A DNA stretch of 31,793 nucleotides from CAYYTU01 sp964474655 (lineage in GTDB: Bacteria > Chloroflexota > Anaerolineae > B4-G1), in contig CAYYTU010000035.1 of the NCBI GenBank assembly GCA_964474655.1, positions 1 to 31,793 on the forward strand, given 5' to 3'. A program made the position numbers and the translations under genes. The notes beneath the pieces are model-generated. The model did not search any database, was not told the origin of the DNA, and saw only the letters and a list, made by a program, of their open reading frames with translations. Positions within the stretch are counted from its first letter, which is position 1; every line of letters starts with the position of its first letter. Shown one piece after another: positions 16,829 through 24,500 of the stretch.

Positions 16829-16910
16829 GGGTCGGTGTCCCGAGCGGCAAAGGGGGCGGACTGTAAATCCGCTGGCTCAGCCTTCGCAGGTTCGAGTCCT
16901 GCCCGGCCCA
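16829..16910 (+). tRNA. tRNA-Tyr (GTA)
   Basis: 82 nt, class II with a long variable arm (GGCT/AGCC). Acceptor GGGTCGG/CCGGCCC (one G-U pair), anticodon loop CTGTAAA with GTA at 16863-16865, T-arm GCAGG TTCGAGT CCTGC, discriminator A. CCA is not encoded. Co-transcribed with tRNA-Thr from the promoter at 16636. Confidence 0.97.
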
Positions 16911-16923
16911 CTATATGATGGAA

Positions 16924-16962
16924 ACCAGGGAGGAGGGTCGAATTTCGACTCTCCTCTCTGGT
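16924..16962 (+). terminator. terminator hairpin of the tRNA unit
   Basis: A nearly perfect stem of about 17-19 bp: ACCAGGGAGGAGGGTCGAA against its partner TTCGACTCTCCTCTCTGGT, with two G-U pairs and a tiny loop, 14 nt after tRNA-Tyr. The tail CGTTTATG has only a short T-run. The position and stability make it a good intrinsic terminator. Confidence 0.65.
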
Positions 16963-17028
16963 CGTTTATGGGGCGCTGGAGTGTAGAAGCGGCGTTGAGA
17001 CACGGCACATCTAGAATTGGGGGAGGAC

Positions 17029-17043
17029 AGACTTCGGAAGTCT
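17029..17043. repeat. palindromic repeat AGACTTCGGAAGTCT, copy 2
   Basis: Identical to the 15-mer at 6915-6929, in non-coding DNA between the tRNA terminator and the kinase pseudogene. Confidence 0.6.
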
Positions 17044-17113
17044 CTGAATACTACTTCGCTTGCCAAATTGTGCTGAAAAGAGCGGTTTTGAAGCTAGAGC
17101 ACATCGTCATTGT

Positions 17114-17128
17114 AGACTTCCGAAGACT
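17114..17128. repeat. palindromic repeat, copy 3 (one mismatch)
   Basis: Read on the minus strand it is AGTCTTCGGAAGTCT, one base different from copies 1 and 2, and 70 bp from copy 2. It lies about 35 bp beyond the recognisable end of the decayed kinase. Confidence 0.5.
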
Positions 17129-17164
17129 TGACGCTCGTAATCTCCCAAGTTTTGCATACGCCTT

Positions 17165-17549
17165 TCGGCCAATTGTTGGAGCAACTACTTCAATTCAGCT
17201 TCGGCCAGCGCCGCCGGACGGAGATCCAAGAGCAAGGTCCGCATTTCTGCCAGAGCGCCTCGCGTCAGCTCGCGCAGCTCCTCCAACCGGCGCCAGCCTT
17301 CTCCCTGGTTGACCTGCCAGATTTTGGGCAGTACGTCCTCTGGAGGTATCAGCAGACCCCAGAAGGGCCGGCCCTTGACCTCCTCGAATGAATAGCCGGT
17401 TGTTCTCTGACACGATTTGTTGAGGCGAACGATGTGCAGCCCTACCGGTCGATCACCAGAATCAGCGCGCCGGCCGTGTCTAGAATGGCGGAGAGAAAGT
17501 CGTGCTTGGTATGAAGAGCATTGACAGCTGGATTGGAGGTCTTGGTCAT
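17165..17549 (-). pseudogene. remnant of a PAS/HisKA_3 sensor histidine kinase
   Basis: On the minus strand an ATG at 17549 opens a PAS domain start (HDFLSAILDTAGALILVIDR) that stops at TAG 17442-17444. One base shift restores the PAS domain (GLHIVRLNKSC, TTGYSFEEVKGRPFWG). After LPPEDVLP-like residues the frame jumps without gap into the second helix of a HisKA_3 dimerisation domain (RRLEELRELTRGALAEM, then LLLDLRPAALAEAEL), so the middle of the kinase has been lost. Another in-frame TAG is at 17185-17187 and the catalytic ATPase domain is absent. The gene was a NarX/LiaS-type kinase and is now dead. Its beginning lies 19 bp downstream of the ZIP transporter stop, on the same strand. Confidence 0.8.
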
Positions 17550-17567
17550 ACGGGTAGTGAGAAGGGG

Positions 17568-18446
17568 TTATTGCATCAGCAGCAGGCTGAGCGCCATCAC
17601 CGCCATGCCGGCGACCAGGCCATAGATGCTGTCGTGGCCTTTGTCATACGCGCGACTGGTGGGTAGCAGTTCGTCCACGCTGATGTAGACCATGATGCCA
17701 GCGATGGCGGCAAAAAGCACGCCCATAACCTGTGGTGGGACGATGTCGGACGGCCCGCCGACTAGCAGGCGCAAGGCTGCGTAAGCAACCAGGGCGCCGA
17801 CTGGTTCGGCCAGGCCGCTCAAAAACGAGTAGATGAAGGCTTTGCGCCGGTCACCGGTGGCGTAGTAGATCGGCACGGCTACGCTGATGCCTTCGGGGAT
17901 ATTGTGCAGTGCAATTGCCAGCGCGATCATCAGCCCGAGGCCGAGGTCTTGAAGCGCCGCCAAGAACGTCGCCAGTCCCTCTGGGAAGTTGTGGATGCCG
18001 ATGGCCAGGGCGGTGAACAACCCCGTGCGCATCAAATCACCGCTTTCGTCATTCAGCGGTTGTTCCGGGGCTGGTTCCTCGTCTTGCGCTGTGGCGGGCG
18101 CGGCGTGGAGCCGGGCGGTTTCCTGGGGGGAATGGACTTCGTGGGGGTTTTGCATCTCTGGGATGAGCGTGTCGATCAGGCCGATGAAGAGGATGCCGCC
18201 GAAGAAAGCGGCGACGTTGACCCAGTCGCCCCGCGGCGCGCCGTAAGCGGTGAGTAGTTCCTCGCTGCCCTTGAAGAAGATTTCGATGAAGGAGACGTAG
18301 AGCATCACACCGGCGGAAAAGCCGGTCGCCATCGAGAGAAAGCGGTAATTGGTGCGTTGGGTCAAGAACGCGAAGACGCTGCCGATGCCAGTTGCCAGGC
18401 CGGCGACGAGCGTCACTCCCAAGGCAAGCCAAACGTTAGCGGTCAT
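17568..18446 (-). CDS. ZIP family metal transporter (ZupT-like)
   Basis: 292 residues, about eight membrane helices. The metal-site motifs of helices 4 and 5 are present: HNFPEG (H152, E156) and HNIPEG (H181, E185). A cytoplasmic loop between helices 3 and 4 (about 100-138) is rich in His, Glu and Pro. ZupT-type proteins import zinc and other divalent metals with low specificity. The start codon has only a weak ribosome site. It follows the thioredoxin-domain gene by 22 bp, so it is probably co-transcribed. Confidence 0.9.
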   Translation of the reverse strand: MTANVWLALGVTLVAGLATGIGSVFAFLTQRTNYRFLSMATGFSAGVMLYVSFIEIFFKGSEELLTAYGAPRGDWVNVAAFFGGILFIGLIDTLIPEMQNPHEVHSPQETARLHAAPATAQDEEPAPEQPLNDESGDLMRTGLFTALAIGIHNFPEGLATFLAALQDLGLGLMIALAIALHNIPEGISVAVPIYYATGDRRKAFIYSFLSGLAEPVGALVAYAALRLLVGGPSDIVPPQVMGVLFAAIAGIMVYISVDELLPTSRAYDKGHDSIYGLVAGMAVMALSLLLMQ

Positions 18447-18468
18447 AGTGTTCGCTCTTTTTTTGGGG

Positions 18469-20490
18469 CTATTTAGTGCGTTCGAGTAAGGTGCGAAGCG
18501 CAGCGGGTTTGGTGATGGGGTTGCGACAGGTGAAATTCTCGCAGACGTAAGCTGTGGCCTGTGCGTCGATTGAATCTCGTCCCCGAAGCAGCGGCACGGC
18601 CTCGCCTTGTCCCACGGCTACCATCTGATGGGGCCGATATCCGTCGGTACAGGCTTCAAGCAGCGCCAGTGTATCTGGGGCTTCGAGGTCCCCGACGATA
18701 GCGATCTCGTGACTTCCCGCCAGCACGTAGTCCAACGCCGTGAGCCACTGGCCGAAGCCCAGTGGGTGGCGCGCCAGCATAGGCTGCACCTGGTGCAGAA
18801 TACGCTCCGCCAGCCTCTCGTAGCGCGTTTCGACGGCCAGCTGCGCGAGGCGCGGCAGCACAAAGGCAGCCATAGCGTTGCCGGAAGGCGTGGCGTTATC
18901 CTGCAGCGTGCGCGGTCGCGTGACTGGCACCTCGTGATCGTCTCCGGTATCGAAGAAGCCGCCCTGGGGAGCGCTGAAGCGTTCGATCATCTGCTTCGCC
19001 AGCTCGTGCGCCGCCTGGTACCAGCGCGGATCGAATGTGGTCTGGTAGAGCGCCAGCAGGCCCTCGATCAGATGGGTGTGGTCGTCCAGGTAGCCGTTGA
19101 CCTTGGCCCGAGGCTCCGGTTCGGCCTTCCAGGTGTGGAGCAGGCGTCCATCGTCGGCCCGGAGATGCTCCAGCAGGAAGTCGGCGTTGCGCTCGGCGGC
19201 CTCGCGGTAATCCGCGCGCTCCAGGACGCGCGCGGCCTCAGCGAAGGCGGACAGCATCAGCCCGTTCCAGGAGGTCAATACTTTCTCGTCGCGTCCGGGA
19301 TGGACGCGCTGCTCGCGGGCCTCGAAGAGGCGGCGTCGGGCTTCGCTCAGCGCCTCGCGGGCCTCGAAATCGCCGGAGAAAGTGAGGATGTTCTTGCCTT
19401 CGAAGTTGCCGCGCTCGGTGAGGCCGTAAAGGCGCATAAATCGCGTGGCCTCATCGCCCAATACCTCCTCCACCTGCCCTGGCGTCCAGAGGAAGAACTT
19501 GCCCTCCTCGCCCTCGCTGTCGGCATCCTGGGTGGCGTAGAAGCCGCCGGCTGGGTCAGTCATCTCGCGCAGCACGTAATCGAGCGTCTCCTCGGTCACC
19601 GCCCGCAAGAGCGGGGTGCCCGTCACCTGCCAGGCGTGGAGATAGACGCGGGCCAGCTGCGCGTTATCGTAGAGCATCTTCTCGAAATGCGGTACCAGCC
19701 AGTGATCGTCGACGGAGTAGCGATGGAAGCCTCCACCGATCTGGTCGTAAATGCCGCCGCGCGCCATCGCCTCCAGCGTCTGGGTCACCATCTCGGGCAG
19801 TTCGGGATCGCCCGTCGTCTGGTGGTAACGCAGCATAAACTCCAGCGCCATCGGCTGGGGGAACTTGGGCGCTTCGCCCCAGCCGCCGTGTGTGTAGTCG
19901 AACGCATGCTTCAAATTGCGGACGGCAGCGTCCAACGTGCTCTGCTCCAGGGCTTCATTCTCATCCGCATTGGCGTCCCTCACGCTCATCTGGCGCTTGA
20001 TGACCATCGCGACGCGCTCGCTACCCTTCAGCATCTCATCGCGGCGATTCTGCCAGGCCTCATTTACGCTGTATAGAACCTCTTTGAACGAGGGCAAGCC
20101 GGGGCGCGGCTCGGACGGGAAGTAGGTACCGCCGTAGAAAGGTTTGCCGTCGGGGGTGAGGAAGACGGACATCGGCCAGCCGCCCCTGCCGGTCATGGCT
20201 TGGACGGCGCTCATATAGATGCGGTCGAGGTCGGGGCGCTCCTCGCGATCGACCTTGATGCTGACGAAGTGGTCGTTCAGGATGGACGCGGTCTCCTCGT
20301 CCTCGAACGATTCGTGCGCCATCACGTGACACCAGTGGCAGGCTGAATAGCCGATGCTGAGGAAGATTGGTTTGTCCTCGGCGCGGGCTTTCTCTAAGGC
20401 TTCGTCGCCCCAGGGATACCAGTCGACTGGATTGTCGGCGTGCTGTAAGAGATAAGGGCTCGTCTCGTTTGCTAATTGGTTGGTCATCAT
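18469..20490 (-). CDS. thioredoxin-domain protein, YyaL/DUF255 (SSP411) family
   Basis: 673 residues. The N-terminal thioredoxin-like domain (about 1-165) carries NPVDWYPWG and the CxxC site ACHWCH (C51, C54), followed by KVDREERPDLDRIY and GGWPMSVFLTPDG. The C-terminal part resembles a six-hairpin glycosidase or N-acylglucosamine epimerase barrel. Length fits the family (about 680). The reaction is unknown; the human relative is SPATA20. I set the start at 20490 (ATGATG, either codon possible) because AGAAGGGGG lies just upstream, and the promoter at 20522-20550 excludes the longer reading from 20640. Confidence 0.9.
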   Translation of the reverse strand: MMTNQLANETSPYLLQHADNPVDWYPWGDEALEKARAEDKPIFLSIGYSACHWCHVMAHESFEDEETASILNDHFVSIKVDREERPDLDRIYMSAVQAMTGRGGWPMSVFLTPDGKPFYGGTYFPSEPRPGLPSFKEVLYSVNEAWQNRRDEMLKGSERVAMVIKRQMSVRDANADENEALEQSTLDAAVRNLKHAFDYTHGGWGEAPKFPQPMALEFMLRYHQTTGDPELPEMVTQTLEAMARGGIYDQIGGGFHRYSVDDHWLVPHFEKMLYDNAQLARVYLHAWQVTGTPLLRAVTEETLDYVLREMTDPAGGFYATQDADSEGEEGKFFLWTPGQVEEVLGDEATRFMRLYGLTERGNFEGKNILTFSGDFEAREALSEARRRLFEAREQRVHPGRDEKVLTSWNGLMLSAFAEAARVLERADYREAAERNADFLLEHLRADDGRLLHTWKAEPEPRAKVNGYLDDHTHLIEGLLALYQTTFDPRWYQAAHELAKQMIERFSAPQGGFFDTGDDHEVPVTRPRTLQDNATPSGNAMAAFVLPRLAQLAVETRYERLAERILHQVQPMLARHPLGFGQWLTALDYVLAGSHEIAIVGDLEAPDTLALLEACTDGYRPHQMVAVGQGEAVPLLRGRDSIDAQATAYVCENFTCRNPITKPAALRTLLERTK

Positions 20491-20521
20491 TCCCCCTTCT
20501 TCCTGGTCCAATGCCTCTCGG

Positions 20522-20550
20522 ATGGTATCACATACGGGCAATAAAGTCAA
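20522..20550 (-). promoter_or_regulatory. sigma-70-type promoter for the thioredoxin-domain/ZIP pair
   Basis: On the minus strand TTGACT (20545-20550), a 17-bp spacer and TACCAT (20522-20527). Five and four of six bases match the consensus. Transcription from near 20515 leaves a leader of about 25 nt. The remaining gap up to 20775 holds no convincing gene. Confidence 0.6.
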
Positions 20551-20775
20551 TAGCCGTTTAGCAAAAGCAGGAGAGGAGGATTGCTTCAGGTCTGGGGCTG
20601 ATCGAGCGCTTTTTGACGCTCCGTCATCAGTCGCTTGCACAGATGGACGCCTCCTATGGCGTCGACCAATCGTCTGTCGCCTCTTGCGTTCGTTCCAGTG
20701 CGTCGAGGACGAGTATATGCGCCCGGATGAGTACGAATAGCTGGTCGCAGATCTCGAATCGGTAATTAGGAAAGC

Positions 20776-21480
20776 TCACGAGGTCACGTGACGGCGCCTC
20801 CAAATCAACCCGGCAGTCAGGAGTGTGAGGCACGAAGCCATCGCCAGCCCCGTCATCGCCCTGGACGATAGCTGACGACCTGTCTCCGGCAGCAGCACGG
20901 GTTCCGCGATGATGATACGGGCCTCGGTGTACAGATCGTCGACTGAGGCCACGTTTATAATCTGGGTGCCTGGTTCCACATCCTCGCGCACGCGGGCGCC
21001 GATGGTGATCTTAGCGCAGTGCCCTGGCCAGATCGACCCGAGCTCAGCGCGCATTCCATTACCTTCCACCACGACCTTGCCCTGCGAGGCCGAGGCGCTG
21101 GTCAGCTTCAGCTCAGGGGGTAGGGCGTCGCTGACAACCACATCCTCTGCCACCGCGTTGCCCTCGTTGCAGACCTCGATCTTGAACGTGACTTGCCCTC
21201 CCGGCGGCACGTGGGCGGGACTGACCGACTTCTTGATAACCAGGCGGGGTTGAGGCTTGGGCCTGGAGGGCCTAGAAGTGGGAGTAGGCTCTGGTGGGAT
21301 TGATGTCTCGGTTGCTACCGGCGTATCTGTTGGTTCTGGTAGGGGTGTATCCGTCGGTTCTGGCGTGGGCGTTAGCCCCAGTGGGTTGCCGGATGCGTTT
21401 GCGGAGCCAGCCAGGCTGACTGTTGCAATTGCCACCAATCCAATGATGAACATCGGCCACCATCTACGATTTCTTCTCAT
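20776..21480 (-). CDS. secreted DUF11-domain protein with LPETG cell-surface sorting signal
   Basis: About 234 residues. Signal peptide with basic start (MRRNRRWW), hydrophobic core and likely cleavage near SANAS. A Pro/Thr/Glu-rich stalk (about 38-78, TPTPEPTDTP repeats) is followed by one DUF11-type Ig-like domain (about 80-190, VIKKSVSPAHVPPGG ... VVVSDALPPEL ... IINVAS). The C-terminus is a complete sortase signal: LPETG, a hydrophobic stretch of about 20 residues, and RRRH. It should be attached to the cell surface by a sortase, which is not in the window. Ribosome site AAGGAG fits the second of two adjacent ATGs (21480). It begins 18 bp after the giant DUF11 gene, so the two are probably one transcript and may meet at the cell surface. 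Confidence 0.9.
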   Translation of the reverse strand: MRRNRRWWPMFIIGLVAIATVSLAGSANASGNPLGLTPTPEPTDTPLPEPTDTPVATETSIPPEPTPTSRPSRPKPQPRLVIKKSVSPAHVPPGGQVTFKIEVCNEGNAVAEDVVVSDALPPELKLTSASASQGKVVVEGNGMRAELGSIWPGHCAKITIGARVREDVEPGTQIINVASVDDLYTEARIIIAEPVLLPETGRQLSSRAMTGLAMASCLTLLTAGLIWRRRHVTS

Positions 21481-21501
21481 CATTTCTCCTTTGTCCTTTG
21501 G

Positions 21502-24500
21502 TTACCTTCCTCTTAAGACCAGCGGCAGGTAGAGCTGGTGGGGCAACTTCGTCTCGCTCACGCCGGTGTGCACTGGCTCGTGAAGGGTCTCCTTCCCCTC
21601 GGTGTCGACGTCCACCAGCCAGTACCACCAGTCGCCTGCGTATGGCACAGTGTCGGTGTAGGCGTAGGTCGCACCGCCGTAACGGGCTTTTGTGGAGACG
21701 AACGCCACCTCGGCCGCACGTGCGTGCTCATCCGTCGCGGCCCGGTAGAGCCTGAAGCCTACGTTGTCGATCTCCACCGCTGTGGCCCACTCCAGCTCTA
21801 CCGTCGATCCACTCACATCGCCGACGCGGAAGTATAGCAGATCGATCGCCGTCGGCACGTCCACGATAACTTCAGAATCATCATCCTCGTTGACTGGGTT
21901 CTGGTAGATATCCTCGGCGTCGGTGACCACTGCCGTGTTGGTGGTCCGGGTGATCTCTTCCACCACGCTGAAGATGGTGGTCAGGTGGAACCCTTCGCCC
22001 GGTGGCAGATTGCGGCCAAAGCCGTGGGGCGCCGGGCCGGTCAGGTCGTACCAAGTCACGATGCCGTCGTCGGCGTCCTCCTCCGGGTAAGGGGTGGCGT
22101 CGACGAATTTCAGGTTCTGAGGATCGTATTGATCCAGCAGCGGCAGTATGTCGATGACGCTGGGGCCGGTGTTGGTGATGTCGATGGTGAATGTGACGAA
22201 GTTGGGCGCCACGTCGTCCTGATCGTAGTCCACCAGCTGCTTATCGACCTCTACAACCGGATCTTCGATGCTCACCGGCACTTCGTCGGTGTCGGTGATG
22301 GTGTCGCCGGGCGTCGTGCCCGTGACCGTGATCACGTTCCAGAAGGTGCCGGTGACCCATGGGGTGACCGTCACCGCAAAGGAGATGGTGATGCTGTCGT
22401 CAGGAGGCAGCACGCCAAGATCGCTCCACGCCAGCAGCGGTTCGGCGATGACGTCCGGGTCGGCGGGATTGCCGGAGCCGGTTATGTAGTGGAAGTCGGC
22501 CGGCAGCGTGTCCGTCAGCGCCAGCGGGTCGAAGGTGACGGCTCCGGTGTTGGTGATGGCGATGACGTAGGTGAAGGGCATATTGCGAACCGCGATGCCC
22601 GGCGCCACCGTCTTCTCGATGGTCAGGTCTGGTACCAGCGGATCGGTGGGTTCGTCGTCGGTGTTGTCATCGGGATTAGGATCAGTTATCGGTAGGGTCG
22701 GGGCGATGCCCACAGCATTGGTGAAGGTCTCGGTCGCCGATGGCGCGACGGTAACGGTGATGACAATGGTGCCGCCACTCCCTGGCAAGAACCACTCCAG
22801 CGGATCTGCCGCTTCGTCGTTCGGCGGGGGAGTCGCCCCCTGGAAAGTCACGTCGGCCGGTAAGGTGTCTGTAATTCGCACAGTGCCAATGTCCGACGGG
22901 CCGTAGTTGGTGTAGATCAGCGTGTAGGTGAGCGTGGTGCCCGGCACCACGGGGTCGGGCTGATCTATCTTGGTGACTGCCAGGTCGGCTTGCAATTCGA
23001 TATCCGTAGTAATAGTGTCAGTATCAGTGAGGCCGGTGCTGTCGCTGATGAGGACGTGGTTGTCAAGTACTGGTGGACCATCTCCCAGCCCCGCATCAAC
23101 GGCGACGACCAGCGTCACCGCGCCGGAGGCGGGCGGGATCTGCGTGCCCAGGCTCCAGGTGATGACGCCGCTGTCTTCGCCACAGGGCGCGCCGCTGCAC
23201 GCCTGGAAGGTGGTGCCGCCGGGCAACGTGTCGGCAAGGGTGACGTCGAAGGCCGGTTCGTTGCCCGTGACCGTCCAGTCGATGGTATAGGTCAGAGGTT
23301 CGCCCGCGATCGCTGGCTCTGGCTCAGCCGATTTGCTCACGCTGAGGGCGTGGCTGCTGCCGACAGGCGTCGTGACGGTGTCGGTGTCGGTGACGTTTTG
23401 CGTGTCGGTGATGATGGCCGCGTTGACGATCTGCGTGCCGCTGATGAGCGGACTGTCCACCAGGACGGTGAAGGTGACGCTGCCGGTGGTCGGCGGCTCG
23501 ATGTTGCCCAAGTTCCAGGTGAGCAGGTCGCCGCTGCGGATACACCCGTTACAGGAATCGAAGGCGGTGTTGGTGGGAACGGTGTCGCTGATGGTGACGT
23601 CGGGCGCGATGCCGTCGCCGCTGACGGTGTAGGCCAGGGTGTAGGTCAGCCGCCCGCCCGGCGTGGCGATGTCCGGATCGACGGCCTTGGTGAGCGTGAT
23701 GTCGTGGCTGCTCTCGACGGTGCTGGTCACGGTGTCGGTGTCGGTCGGCGTGTCGGTGTCGGTGATCAGCACGGTGTTGACGATAGCGAGCCCGTCGGTG
23801 AGCGGCGCGTCGGCGCGAACGACCATTGTCACCACACCCGTCTGCTCGGTGATGCCCGACGTAGCGGTCAGGAAGTCGCCCAGGGGCCAGGTGACCAGCC
23901 GGCCTGTCCGGCTGTGCGGCGTGGTGGCGGTGACGAAGTCGGTGTGCGCCGGGACCGTATCCGAGAGCGTTACGCCATAGGCCGGCTCGTTGCCCGCAAT
24001 GGTGTAGGCCAGGGTGTACGTAATCAGATCGTTGGGCGCGACGGTGGGCGACGGTTCGACCGTTTTTGCCACGTCGAGCGTGTGCTTGCTCTCGACCGGT
24101 GTGGTGATCTCGTCGGTCTCGCTGAAGCCGCGGCTGGTGGTGATGATCGCCGCGTTGTAGATCACCGTGCCGCTGACCAGCGGCTGCTCGACCAAGACGG
24201 TGAAGGTGACCGTGCCGCTGGCGCCCGGGACCGGGTCGCCCAGCGTCCAGGTGATGACGCCGCCGGACTCGCCGCAGTCGTTGCCGCCTTCACAGGTTTG
24301 ATAGGTGGTGCTGGTCGGCATCGTGTCGCTGATGGTCACATCCAGCGCGGTCTCGTTGCCGCCCACGGACCAATTCAGCGTGTAGGTCAGCGCGCCGCCG
24401 GCCTGCACCACGCCGGGATCGGCCCGCTTGGTCAGCGATACGACGTGTGCGCTTTCGACCGGCGTGGTCACCGTGTCGGTATCGGTGATGGACTCGCTGC

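Noticed and set aside
16827..17312. Plus-strand open frame of 161 codons
   Set aside because: It runs through tRNA-Tyr, the terminator hairpin and the antisense of the kinase pseudogene.
16681..17549. tRNA genes as an integration site for a mobile element
   Set aside because: No integrase, no direct repeat of a tRNA 3' end and no phage-like gene found downstream.
20491..20640. Longer N-terminus of the thioredoxin-domain protein
   Set aside because: The extra 50 residues have no family resemblance, and a promoter at 20522-20550 lies within them.
20660..20791. Plus-strand stretch that reads like a protein end (EDEYMRPDEYE, stop, LVADLESVIRKAHEVT)
   Set aside because: It contains a stop codon, has no start signal and overlaps the end of the LPETG gene; at most a very old gene remnant.
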